Assembly: GCF_052857255.1 (NCBI RefSeq)
Contig: NC_135505.1
Coordinates: forward strand, 27,842,499 to 27,906,498
DNA from: Amblyomma americanum
Lineage: Eukaryota; Arthropoda; Arachnida; Ixodida; Ixodidae
Length of the DNA: 64,000 bases
Reading direction: 5' to 3'
Shown here one piece after another: positions 11,990 to 22,205 of the stretch; position 1 is the stretch's first letter, and each line of letters begins with the position of its first letter. The notes beneath the pieces were generated by a model that did not search any database, was not told the origin of the DNA, and was given only the letters and a program-made list of their open reading frames with translations. A program made the translations under genes and the position numbers.

Positions 11990-12560
11990 GCTGCCGGCTC
12001 GCCGTGCTCACAGTTGACGACACCATCTTTCTCGCCTCTGCGGTTGCTGCTTCCACCCCTTTGTCATTGTACAAGACACCGGATTATCGCCGCCTTGCAC
12101 AGTAATGTGCTGCACAGACTGTGACTCCGAAGAGCTCGTGAGTTCACGGTGTAATCGGCGTTGCTTCTGCTGCGCTGCTAGCCCACAGGAGGCCCACCAT
12201 CACGGCGGTGTGTGATGACGCAGCGGCCTCCGCGCTGCTGCAAGCTCACCACCCATACGAGTACGTGCGCTTGCCGTCATACAAGAGACTGGACATTATC
12301 GACCTGAACAGGAACATGCTGTGTTGAACATCTCACTCAAGCCGCCGACATGTGTTCATGCAACGACTTGCCATTCATTCTCTGCGCAGCATACAAATGT
12401 TGGCGGCCGCCGGTTCGCCGCGCAGACATGGTGGTGTGTGTGTGGCGCATTATTTTCTCGACACCGACAGCCCTCGTTCCTGCGTTCTTAGTGCACGTGC
12501 GGCCAACCTTGATATACAAGACTGTATTATCGCCGCCGTATACACGGGTAAGTAGAACGC
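11990..12560 (+). repeat. Degenerate ~220 bp repeat, about three copies
   Basis: A related block recurs at about 12068 (TACAAGACACCGGATTATCG), 12281 (TACAAGAGACTGGACATTATCG) and 12510 (TACAAGACTGTATTATCGCC), spaced 213 and about 226 bp apart. GC-rich CCG/GGTGTGTG sequence upstream of each is also loosely similar. The units are strongly diverged. They could be an old minisatellite or the repeated 5' UTR of a lost element. No coding capacity recognised. Confidence 0.45.
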
Positions 12561-13616
12561 TCCTTTGAAGCCATTAAGCACGCATTCACTAAACGCCACA
12601 CCCTTTTAAATGTGCGGCGTCATAGTCTGCAAGGAATTTGGATGCGCTGTATTGAAAGGCTACATCCAATTAACACAGTGATCACTAAGTAAGTATCTGT
12701 GAAATCTATTATGGCATGCGGCTGACAAATGCTTATGGTAGTACAGTCGTCACTGGTTACGTTAATAATCACAACAGGAAGTATGGACAGTTTTTCTGGA
12801 GTCTAAACTTTCTTAATGTATTTACGCGCCACGAAATGAAACGCTGTCCAGGCAGTCAGCGCAGTGAAAATTCACGGAGGTCATTGCGCCCCATTTACTT
12901 CTGTCAAGTCATAAACAGCGATGACAACAAAACCGCGTCGGGCCTAATCAGTTGCTTTCATTTTCACGTGTTTTCACGTGTTTTAAGACGGCTCTACGGC
13001 CCCAATCATAGTGTTGCTCTTATTCTTTGCATTCATACCACAGGACAAGGCGATGCCTTAGCGCTCTACAAGATAGGCGAAGTTTTACATTTTTATTCTA
13101 TTTTGCTCGAGAAAGGCTCATGACACGTGGATGCAGTCTAAACACAGCACCGATTTTCGGCAGCGGACGTAAGGGGAACCTTGCTGAGCGCTGCCTTTCT
13201 GATCCCTGCCAGGTACGAAATGTGTTGTCTTTGAGTGTTTTAAGCTCTTTGCTTTGAAACAAAAATATCAAAAAAGAAGCAGTTTATTCTTTGTTTCCAT
13301 CTTCCAAAAATTTTCATTTGTGTGAAACTGGAGGCGAGCGTTCCACTTCAACCTGCCGATACGGAAAAGGCAGCAACAGAAAAAAAGAGCCGGTTAACAA
13401 TTCCTGGCCAGGAATGGGACAGCAAACCAGAAAAGAAAACATATTGGTACAAACATTAGGTTTTGGCAGCCAAAGAGATTGAAAAATAATAAGCCCCGGC
13501 CTGATCCACTGACGCACAACAGGCTTAATCCAATTTAAAAATAAATAAAAAGGCCCGAAGGCAATGGTATAATCTTACCACCCGCAGGTGGAAAAAAAGG
13601 GAAAAAATGAGGGTTT
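12561..13616. other. Unassigned DNA
   Basis: No recognised gene or element. A short duplication TTTTCACGTGTTTTCACGTG lies near 12962. The longest open frame (12716-13123, plus) has no recognisable motif. Confidence 0.5.
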
Positions 13617-13634
13617 GGGGGGGGGGGGGGGGGG
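13617..13634 (+). repeat. Poly-G tract of 18
   Basis: An uninterrupted G run that ends at CGGTAAGG. Runs of this kind can form G-quadruplexes and are unstable in replication and sequencing. The surrounding 13520-13780 sequence (GGCCCGAAGGCAATGGTATAA and so on) was not assigned. Confidence 0.9.
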
Positions 13635-13781
13635 CGGTAAGGTACATAGCGACCTACAGGCGGGGGATCGGAGAGACTGCCCTGATCTCCACTGAGACGT
13701 AGCGGAGAGGATAGGTGGAACGGATATGTTATATGGTTGGTGGGGGAGGTGGGTTGAACCGGCGGTAGCTTTCTATTCTTT

Positions 13782-14545
13782 ATCATCATCATCATCAGCC
13801 GGACTAAGACCACTGCAACGCAAATTCTTCTGCCCAGTCTCTTCAACTCACTGTGTTCTTTGGCAGCTGCGGCCACCGTATATCCCCGCCAACTTCTTAA
13901 TCTCATCAGCCCACCTAACTTTCTCCCTCACCCTTCTATGCTTGGCTTCTCTTGGAATCCACTCCGTTACCCTTAAGGACCAGTGGTCATCTTGCCTTCA
14001 CATTACATGCCCTGCCCAAGCCCATTTCTGCCTCTTGATTTCGAATCATCATCATCAGCCTTAATACACCCACTGCAGGGCAAAGGCCTCTCCCATGTCT
14101 CTCCAATTTACCCTGTCCTTTGCCAGCTGCATCCACCCTTTGCCTGCAAACATCTTAATCTCATCCACCCACCTAACCTTCTGCCGCCCCCTGCTACGCT
14201 TACTTTCTCTTGGAATCCACTCCGTTACCCTTAAGGACCAGTGGTCATCTTGCCTTCACATTGCATGCCCTGCCCAAGCCCATTTCTGCCTCTTGATTTC
14301 GAATCATCATCATCATCATCAGCCTTACACCCACTGCGGGCAAAGGCCTCTCCAATGTCTCTACAATTAACCCTGTCCTGATTTCGAATAGGATGTCATT
14401 AACCCGCGTTTGTTCCCTCACCCAGTCTGCCAGCTTCCGGTCTCTTAACGTTGCACCTATCATTTTTATTTCCATGCCTCGCTACGTTTTCCTTAACATA
14501 AGCTGAACCCTTTTCGTTAGCCTCCACGTTTCTGCCTCACAGGTG
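13782..14545 (-). mobile_element. Three tandem RTE 3' ends
   Basis: Three head-to-tail copies of the terminal RTE segment on the minus strand, each beginning on the plus strand with (ATC)n followed by AGCC and an ACCCACTGC- or ACCACTGC-type block. Unit 1 is 13782-14044, unit 2 is 14045-14302 and unit 3 is 14303-14545. The first two junctions are identical (TTGATTTCGA joined to ATCATCATC). Unit 3 has an internal deletion of roughly 185 bp between CCCTGTCC and TGATTTCGA, then continues further upstream into the RTE body (VTLRDRKLADWVREQTRV on the minus strand, about 14395-14470). None can encode protein. Confidence 0.85.
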
Positions 14546-15480
14546 AGTAAGGTAGAAAACAGCTGTTGTATATTCTATTCTATTCATATCAACTCCAAAG
14601 AAATAACAATCACGCTTCTAGCTCCCCCTACTATGTTATTCACCCTTGACCTGCCTGTGATTCGTATGCAGAACGAGGACGTCGTGCAACTGCGCACCTG
14701 CGGGAGCTCCCAACCAGGAAATTATACGCAAGCTTATGCTGCGTGCGTGCAAGGCGCCGTCTTTCGCTTGCATTCTCCGATTTCAATAATTACTTTTGAA
14801 CTGCTGTCTGGAACGCATCAGTAACCTTATGACCAGTGAAAAAAGTAAAGTCGCAGTAGCCTTTTAAATGCGGGAAAGCAGCAAAAAGTACTGTGAATTC
14901 CCAACTGTTTCAATAAGAGACCTTTCTTTTTCCAGTTTTGTGCTGTATGAGGCAAAGGTCCCCGATCGACGCTGCTTTTCATTCGCCGTATTGCTTGAAC
15001 TGTTGCGAAAGCTAGTTCATTATCTGATGCTAGTTCATTCTCTGAGGCCCCTTGTAGTGGGAAGTACTGGGGCACTAAACAGATTACAACGTGCACATCA
15101 CTGAGCTTCGGCAACAAGGGCTGTGCCTGTGAAAGGGGCGCGGCTATTCAACATCTTTAAGCCCCACTTCACTACTGTTCGCGCTCCAGCGACGTAGTGT
15201 TCAGCGACATCGAGTATGAAAACAGCTGTAACATCTCCGGTCCCATATTCTACGATGTGAGCAACTACCGATCTGAGCCCCGCCACAGCGCCGGCCCAAC
15301 ACCTCTGCAGCATCTCGTGTAGCTTTTCTTTCAATGCAGACACGGCATGAAGCATTTGAGAGGGAATACGTGGTGATAGGTCTTTTTCTTTCATTGAAAT
15401 GACTACCAGAATACCTGAACTTTAGAAAAGTGCTGTATTACATATTGTTTTAAAGACGCAATACTAATGTTAGCCCGTAG
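14546..15480. other. Unassigned DNA
   Basis: No domain or element end recognised. A minus-strand open frame at 15098-15394 (98 codons) has no motif I recognise. Confidence 0.5.
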
Positions 15481-15810
15481 AATGTAGACGAAGAGTTCTA
15501 CACAAATCTATACAGCAGCCATTGTAATCAGAATGTTAATGATAGAGACAGTAGAACACAGCAATGCGTCATCCCGCCAGTAACGAAAGAGGAAATAAAG
15601 AAAACCTTAGGAGCAATGCAGAGGGGAAAGCTGCTTTTGAGGATCAGGTAACAGCAGATCTGTTGAAGGACGGGGCGGAAATTGTGCTAGAAAGACTAGC
15701 CGCCCTGTATACGCAGTGACTTGTGGCCTCAACCGTACCAGAGGCATCGAAGAACGCAACTATCATCTTAATTCATAAGAAAGGAGACGCCAAGGAACAC
15801 CATAGTTAAC
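15481..15810 (+). mobile_element. RTE fragment, N-terminal RT region
   Basis: The plus-strand translation gives EEFYTNLYSS, then VTKEEIKKTLGAMQRGKAA, EDQVTADLLKDGAEIV and ATIILIHKKGD. This is the collinear start of the RTE reverse transcriptase. One in-frame stop (near 15718) interrupts it, and it ends abruptly after KKGDAKEH at about 15805. It is the same family as 2838-7085 and 49490-50205, in the opposite orientation to the first. Confidence 0.8.
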
Positions 15811-16282
15811 AGCGTGGCAAAGCCGCGAGAAAGCTACCCTCAGGGCTTAAGAAGAGGGGGGGGAGAGGGGAACAGTAGTGGGACAAAACTGAGACTCTGC
15901 TACCAAGCGTATAATACTGCTCCACGACAACGCGTGGAGATATTGAATTTCATACCCAACCATTGTGGACAAAGCATTTTTCAACGGGAAGGAGATTATG
16001 AACGGAACTGTTCCGTATATTGTAAGATTTCGCTATAAGTATAAGTATATCCGCAGATATCCCGTCGGCAGGCTTGCCTTTTTTTGCCATTAACTTTTCT
16101 TCTATTTTTTTTCTTTTCTTCTATTTTCTTCAATTTTCTTCTATTTCTTCTACTCTCGGCCCAGACTAATATGAAAAAAAGCAAAAGAAATAACTGGCCT
16201 GAATTAAATCTCGGTGCCGCGGAAAAAGCCAAAACGGCAGAGATGACGAATGGAAGAACGAAGACGAATACCTAGTGGGTGG
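15811..16282. other. Unassigned DNA with pyrimidine-rich stretch
   Basis: Contains a TTTTCTTCTA-type polypyrimidine tract at about 16078-16160 and nothing else recognised. It forms the left flank of the LTR element; its last four bases GTGG (16279-16282) are the left target duplication. Confidence 0.6.
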
Positions 16283-16855
16283 TGTTGCAAATGGGTTGCA
16301 AGCCCCAAGGGTAGCGTTGGCCTGGCGGCCTGGGGCAAAGCTGGAAACATCCGAAGGTCCCGGCAAAGGATGAGTCGACTGGCAACAGAACAACTTGTTT
16401 ATTCTGGCATCGCAAAAGAGCAGCCGGTCAGGGCGACCACGTTACTCGAAGGAAGAAATCGAAGTCCCTTTGGCGTCCGGGGCAGCGGCTTTTTTATACC
16501 CTCGGAGTCGAGGGCAAGTAGGAACGGCTTGGGATGAGGCGCCCGATACGGCGACGCTCAGACATGTTCAGACGTGACGTGCGCGTCCGCCGGGCCGGCG
16601 CCGGTCAGACCTCCTCGCCTCCCAGTTGGGGAGCTCCTCTCCCCGGCTGCCGCGCTTTGACAAGCGTGGGCACCAACATGCACACACACATACGCACACA
16701 CGACGACACGTGGCATTGAAACCTGCCTGGACGCGCTTGGCGAGAGGCGTTACGGCAGCACTGAACGGGCCCAAAATGACCGCCACTTTGAACGAAGCCG
16801 CGGCGTCCGTTGCATCCGCGCCGGCTATACCGCGCGTCGTAGGCGAGACGTAACA
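16283..16855 (-). repeat. 3' LTR of copy 1
   Basis: 573 bp, bounded by TG...CA in the element's orientation. It contains a TATA box (minus strand, 16490-16498) and AATAAA (minus strand, 16398-16403), plus a CA/GT repeat at about 16679-16700. It differs from the other LTR at about four positions, for example at a C/T in the CA repeat and a G/A near the end. Confidence 0.95.
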
Positions 16856-17051
16856 GACCGCCCCGCCGGGAGAAGGAGATCCCGATGGTCAGGGGACTGC
16901 ATCCGCTGTCCGGAGGGATGTCGCTCGATGATGCTCGTAATCGAAACCGGTCGTCCCTCGACGTTGCTTGAGCGCAGCGCACAGAGAAGGCCTCGTTCTC
17001 AGGTTCAGGTTCACACAGGGCACTGCAAAGTGACTTCGGGAGAGTTGCCAT
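16605..17051 (-). CDS. Conserved downstream frame (ORF-D), unknown
   Basis: A minus-strand frame with its first ATG at 17051 (protein start MATLPKSLCSALCEPEPENE). It lies downstream of the internal TATA box and runs into the 3' LTR. Copy 2 has the equivalent frame (61500-61880), nearly identical over its first ~80 codons. The C-terminal end differs because of the GT repeat in the LTR. I recognise no domain. The reading frame may be a by-product of a conserved regulatory region. Confidence 0.35.
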   Translation of the reverse strand: MATLPKSLCSALCEPEPENEAFSVRCAQATSRDDRFRLRASSSDIPPDSGCSPLTIGISFSRRGGLLRLAYDARYSRRGCNGRRGFVQSGGHFGPVQCCRNASRQARPGRFQCHVSSCVRMCVCMLVPTLVKARQPGRGAPQLGGEEV

Positions 17052-17153
17052 TTTTGTGCTCGTTCCCAGCAAGCGTTAGAACTAGCCGAAACGCAACCGC
17101 TCAGTCAGCAAGCACGAGACAACCCTCACTAAGCTCTGCCAGGCTCTTTCCCC

Positions 17154-17160
17154 TTTTATA
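17154..17160 (-). promoter_or_regulatory. Second TATA box downstream of pol
   Basis: The minus strand reads GTATAAAAGGGG, about 175 bp after the pol stop and about 300 bp before the 3' LTR. It is conserved in copy 2 at 61390-61396 with the same flanks (GGCAGTAGTATAAAAGGGG). It could start a subgenomic RNA covering ORF-D. Confidence 0.45.
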
Positions 17161-17334
17161 CTACTGCCTAGTTCCTTACAGTAGTCAAGCAGCACTCAGA
17201 ACGCGTCCACAAATGAGAAAATTGCACTAGAAAGCACGTCATCACTTTGAAACACTAAACAAAAGCAATATGTTAAAAATCCTGCCTCAGGAAGAAAACA
17301 TCAGTAACAAACAACTGTGAGGCGGATTCCTACG

Positions 17335-18800
17335 TTAGGGGCTTCGACTTAAGCCATCGGCGTTACCGTTGAGACTCCCCTTTTTGTAGCGCACCTCAAA
17401 GGAATATTGTTGCAAAGCGAGGCTCCAGCGCAGGAGGCGGCCATTTTTGGGAGAGATGGTCTGCAGCCATTGGAGAGGGCAGTGATCCGTCTCAATGATA
17501 AACCTCGAGCCGGCTAGGTAGCATGACAATTTCTGAACGGCCCACACGAGACACGCACACTCTTTCTCGGTGGCGCTGTACGCCTGCTCACGACAGGTCA
17601 GCTTACGACTAGCATACAGGACGGGGTGTTCCACTTCTCCATTGTCCCTTTGGCACAGTACAACGCCCATGCCTCGCTCACTAGCATCGCACTGAACAAC
17701 GAACCCTTTTGTGTAGTCTGGCGATCGTAGCACAGGCTGGCTTGTTAGGGCGCTCTTTAGGGCGCTAAAAGCTCTTTCCTTTGTCTCGCTCCAGACGACT
17801 GTTTGGGTCTCTGTTTTTCTTAGAGCATCCGTCAGGGGAGCCGCGATATCGGAGTACCTGGGGATGTACCTCTGATAGTAGCCGGCGACACCTAAGAACG
17901 ACCGAATATCGGTCTTCGTGCGCGGTTGCGGGAAGTCTCGCACAGCGGCCACCTTTATTTCAGAGGGGCGGCGACGACCCTGTCCAATCACGTGACCGAG
18001 GTAGACAACCTCGGCTTGTGCTAATTGGCACTTGGGAGCCTTGAATGTCAAGCCCGCTTCGCGCAGGCTGGTTAGCACTGCCCGCAAGTGTGCCATATGC
18101 TCAGACCAGGATGCGGAGAATATCGCTACGTCGTCTAAATACGGTAAAGCGAATTCTTCCTGTCCCCGCAACACTTTGTCCATGAGGCTTGAAAAGCAGT
18201 ATGGCGCGTTCTTCAAACCAAAACTCAAAACTTTAGGACGGAATGTTCCCATTGGTGAAATGAACGCCGCATACCTACTAGCCTCTTCTGTAAGTGGAAC
18301 CTGCTAATAACCCCTGACAAGATCTAGGGTGGAAATAAACTGAGCGCTACTAACTTTCTCAAGGCGCTCCTCGATGTTAGGGATCGGATAAATTTGATCC
18401 TTAGTGATGGAATTAAGCCTGCGGTAGTCGACGCAAGGACGAGGTTCCTTGCCCGGTACCTCAACTAAAATCAAAGGGGAGGTATAATCACTCTCACCCG
18501 CCTCAATAACACCGAGCTGTAGCATTTTCTTTACCTCAGCCTCCATAATATCGCGCTGGCGGGGTGACACCCGGTACGCCTTGGATCGTATTGGCTCTGG
18601 GGAGGTAAGTTCTATATCATGAGTAAGGACAGAAGTCCTACCAGGCCTCTCAGAGAACTGACCTTGGAACTCTTGTAAGAGTTGGTGTAGTTCGGTTTTC
18701 TGCTCAGGCGACAGCGGTGCTTTAATGATTAAGTCACTAATGACCTGATCAGTGTCTTCCCTGTTCGTCACTGAGCTTAGTCCCGGAAGCTCGATCGGAA
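17335..18800 (-). pseudogene. Reverse transcriptase and RNase H of copy 1
   Basis: The minus-strand translation begins with a VTNREDTDQ linker, then LSPEQKTELHQLLQEF. Ty3/gypsy RT motifs follow: YRVSPRQ, PCVDYRRLNSIT, STLDLVRGY, FRPKVLSFGLKNAP and LPYLDDVAIFS (the YLDD active site). RNase H follows with VVQCDASERGMGVVL, ATEKECACLVWAV and IIETDHCPLQWL, and the protein ends NADGLSRSP at 17335. A single nonsense codon, TAG at 18304-18306 in place of the Trp of the GYWQVPL motif, splits it; copy 2 keeps TGG. RT copies the RNA and RNase H removes the template. Apart from that stop the 1.46 kb frame is open. Confidence 0.9.
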
Positions 18801-20335
18801 GCTCTTCGGGAACGTTTACCATTATACACACCACTGCTTCCCGTTGTCTATAGGGTTTGAGCAGATTACAGTGGTAAACTTGCTGTGCTTTCCGTTTTCC
18901 TGGCAGACTCTGACAGTTTTTGAACAATCCGTGCTGGGCCCTCCCACTGCACGTCTAGTTTGTTTTTTAGCGATGTGCGCAATATCATTACCTCATCGCC
19001 CACCTCAAAACGACGGGCCCTGGCTGTCCGATCATAATAAACCTTGGCCCTCTGCTGGGCCTTTGCCATTGCTTCACCTGACACCTCCTGTGCCCTTCTT
19101 AAGCGTTCGAGGAGACTAAGAACGTACTCGACCACGACTGGGTCGTCGCCCCTGCCTTCCCACGAGTCTCGAAGCATGCGAAGCGGAGACGGCAGCGAGC
19201 GAACGTACACCAGCTCAGCTGGCGAAAACCCCGTAGCCGCATGCGGCGCGGTCCTTAATGCAAACATCACCCCAGGCAGACACAGCTCCCAATCACTTTG
19301 TTGCTCAAAACACAATGCTCTCAACACGCGCTTCATGACGGAGTGGAGCTTCTCAACGGAATTCGACTGTGGGTGGTACACTGAGCTGTGTAACAACTTT
19401 ACCCCACACCTTTCGAGAAAGGCTGTCGTCAAAGCGCTAGTAAACACTGTGCCCTGATCTGACTGGATTTCCGCAGGAAAACCAACTCGCGCAAATATGG
19501 ACAGTAGTGCATTGACTATCTCAACTGAGCTGAGTTCTTTAAGCGGCACTGTTTCAGGGAACGTTGTCGCTGCGCAGATCACAGTCAAAATGTGTCTGTA
19601 CCCCGTGGCTGTTACCGGCAGAGGTCACACTGTATCAATAACGAGCCGTCTAAAAGGCTCCGTAATGATAGGTACCAACTTCAACGGCGCCCTCGATTTG
19701 TCCCCTGGTTTGCCAACCCGCTGGCAGGTGTCACATGTCCTCACGAAGTGTTCTACGTCACGAAAACACCCTGGCCAATAGTACTCTTGCAAGAGACGGT
19801 CCTTAGTCTTCTTAACTCCTAGGTGTCCGGACCACGAACCGCCATGCGACAAGCGCAACAGATCCTGACGGTAGCACTGAGGCACGATCAGCTGATCGAA
19901 CTCGACTCCCCTGCGGTCTAGATACTTCCGGTACAAGACCCCACCTCTTTCCACAAAACGAACATTTTTCTTGGCGATACCTTCCTTGACATTGCAGCGC
20001 ATGTTTTCTAGGCTGCCATCCTTTTTTTGCTCGGCTATCAAAGCCGACCGGCTGACTTTTAGCAACCTATTAAGTCCATCGGACGTAGGCGCGATGAGCA
20101 AATCTGCAGATAGCTCTTCTAACTTTCCCGTGTCGGGCATTTCCTCTCCAGTACCTGGTGCCTTCAACGCTACAGGCTCAATTTTATTCAGTTCGGACGT
20201 GCTCTGAGTATCAGCTTGCTGCGCCTCCGACCCATTTTCATTGTTCGACAACGTCGGCCCCGTAACTACCGCCTTTGCAGCGAGCTCCCGAACTCTTGAT
20301 CTGGTTAAGGCCTGAACGCTAGCCTCACCAAACAA
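18800..20335 (-). pseudogene. Integrase of the Gmr1-like element, placed before RT
   Basis: It continues the pol frame after the protease region. An H2C2 zinc module is visible (SHGGSWSGHLG ... CDTCQ, about 19740-19830). The core domain follows, with the catalytic Asp residues in VIDTV and IQSDQGTVFTS and the Glu in NSVEKLHSVMKR. A chromodomain-free C terminus ends with a GPF/Y-like QWEGPARIV. The protein would cut and join element ends to host DNA. A TGA (19625-19627) just after VIDTV, where Gly-Pro is expected, and a small deletion near 18880-18900 break this copy. RT follows directly after about 18780, so integrase lies upstream of RT, unlike ordinary Ty3/gypsy elements. Confidence 0.88.
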
Positions 20336-21891
20336 AAGCCCCTTCTCGCGCAGGAGGTGATCGGACCTGTTCGAAAATAGGTACGGGTACTGGGGGGGGG
20401 CAGCATAGATGACACTGCGGCCTCTGTCTCAAGTGCTCCGAAAGGTCCTTCAATAAGCACTTTTGCTACGGGCAGACACACGCTATGAGCTTCCACGGCT
20501 TGCTTGATCCATGCGCACTCGCCCGTGAACATATCGGGTTCTACGTAAGAGGGGTGAACTACATCCATTGTAGCTGCGGAATCACGAAACACTCGGCACT
20601 CTTTCCCGTTCCCGAGGAAGTCTCGCATGTAAGGCTCGAGAAGCTTCATGTTCTCGTCAGTGCTGCATAATGACAAAAACACGACTTTTGTTTTTGTTTC
20701 TGGACACTGCGCCGAAAAGTGACCCGGCTTCTGGCACGTATAACACACGCGCGCTTGCCTTGTCTCGAACCGCTTTCTGCGTTCGGCTTCGGCTGCCGCC
20801 GTCTCCTTACGTTCGGTCGGACTGCTTTCACTCGCATCCGCACTACGTGTGTCCCCCCTTGCTCTCATGGGTGTGAACTTCGGCCTCTCAGACTTGGAGC
20901 CAAATTCACCCTTTTGACCGTCCTTAGCTCCGCGAGCCCGACGCGTCACAAACTCCTCGGCTAGCTCGGCGGCTTTAGCCACTGTACTAACGTCTGGCCT
21001 ATCCAAGACCCAGTACCGCACGTTCTCAGGTAACCGACTGTAAAACTGTTCCAGCCCGAAACACTGCAGAATTTTCTCGTGGTCACCAAACGCTTTCTCT
21101 TCTTTGAGCCACTCCTGCATGTTTGACATAAGCCTGTAGGCAAACTCTGTATATGACTCACTTCTGCCTTTTTCATTTTCCCGAAACTTCCGACGGAACG
21201 CCTCCGCTGACAGCCTGTACTTTTTTAGCAGACTCGATTTCACTTGGTCGAAATCCTCTGCCTCCTCTCTCTTCAAGCGAGCGACTACGTCGGCCGCCTC
21301 GCCGGGTAACAAAGTGAGCAAGCGCTGTGGCCACGTTTCCCGAGAGAACCCCTGCTTCTCGCACGTTCGCTCAAAGTTAACCAGGAACAAACCAATGTCC
21401 TCTCCAAGCTTAAACGGCCGCATCAGGTCAGTCATTTTGAACGATACCCGTTCTCCTGCACCGTGTGCCTGACTTCCATTACGAGCGCGTTCCATCTCTA
21501 CCTCGAGACGCTTCATTTCCAAAGCGTGTTGACGGTCGCGCTCTTCTTTCTCTTTTTGCTCTTTACGTTCGCGCTCCTCTTTCTCTTTTTGTTCTTTACG
21601 TTCGCGCTCGTCTTTCTCTTTTTCTTTTTGTTCTTTACGTTCGCGCTCGTCTTTCTCTTTTTGTTCTTTACGTTCGCGCTCGTCTTTCTCTTTTTGTTCT
21701 TTACGTTCGCGCTCCTCTTTTTGCTCCCTCTCCTCAATTGTCTCAAGGCATTCCGACCGCTCGTCATCCTCAGCCTCCAACTCAAGAATAGCCCTTAGCA
21801 GTTCTGGTTTTCTGAGTTTGTCTGAGACATCCAGACCCAACTCTCTTGCAAGCTCCAGCAATTTCGGTTTGCGCAACGACTTCAAATCCAT
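20305..21891 (-). CDS. gag: Gag with SAP-like N terminus, CCHC knuckle and protease start
   Basis: 528 codons from an ATG at 21891. Residues 1-36 form a SAP-like helix-turn-helix pattern (LRKPKLLELARELGL), a fold that binds nucleic acid in other proteins. Residues about 55-120 are a charged, probably helical array of (ERERKEQKEKD)-type repeats. Residues about 150-315 resemble a SCAN/retroviral capsid-like domain. The zinc knuckle CYTCQKPGHFSAQC is at 383-396 (CX2CX4HX4C). A retropepsin-like site, RDSAATMDVV with DSAA in place of the usual DS/TGA, is near 437. The frame then meets a C9 tract (20392-20400, G on the plus strand) and runs off frame to a stop. Copy 2 keeps the frame here, so copy 1 has probably lost one base. 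Confidence 0.85.
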   Translation of the reverse strand: MDLKSLRKPKLLELARELGLDVSDKLRKPELLRAILELEAEDDERSECLETIEEREQKEERERKEQKEKDERERKEQKEKDERERKEQKEKEKDERERKEQKEKEERERKEQKEKEERDRQHALEMKRLEVEMERARNGSQAHGAGERVSFKMTDLMRPFKLGEDIGLFLVNFERTCEKQGFSRETWPQRLLTLLPGEAADVVARLKREEAEDFDQVKSSLLKKYRLSAEAFRRKFRENEKGRSESYTEFAYRLMSNMQEWLKEEKAFGDHEKILQCFGLEQFYSRLPENVRYWVLDRPDVSTVAKAAELAEEFVTRRARGAKDGQKGEFGSKSERPKFTPMRARGDTRSADASESSPTERKETAAAEAERRKRFETRQARVCYTCQKPGHFSAQCPETKTKVVFLSLCSTDENMKLLEPYMRDFLGNGKECRVFRDSAATMDVVHPSYVEPDMFTGECAWIKQAVEAHSVCLPVAKVLIEGPFGALETEAAVSSMLPPPSTRTYFRTGPITSCARRGFCLVRLAFRP

Positions 21892-22205
21892 GGCTGCTCC
21901 GAATGCTGCTCTCTCTACTGCCTACTATTGTCTTGCCGCAAACTAACCCGGCAGCAACGACAACACAATTACCAGCTCTGTTTCTGACACTAACAAAAGC
22001 CTGGCAAAACTCAGAAGAAGAAAGTCCCGCACTCACCAAACCTCGCAGCCAAGAATTCAGCGCAGTCGTTCCGCTGCAGGCAACCAGTCATCACACAGGG
22101 CTCGTTGCACTGCTCCCGGATGGTCGTTGTGCTGCTCAGCATACAGTTGACCGCATATCTTCGCTGCTGGCCTCCGTTGTCGGGATCTCACCGCTGGCAA
22201 CCAGT

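Noticed and set aside
17335..17340. env-like gene in the LTR element
   Set aside because: No signal peptide or transmembrane frame between pol and the 3' LTR. ORF-D is small and not envelope-like.
21463..21798. Open plus-strand frames with repeated LFLFFTFALVF-like peptides
   Set aside because: Antisense shadow of the charged Gag repeat (20305-21891, minus). The hydrophobic peptide is the reverse reading of Glu/Lys codons, not a membrane protein.
20305..21891. SAP/SCAN-like protein as a domesticated host gene
   Set aside because: Lies between LTRs with PR, IN and RT downstream and has a near-identical second copy.
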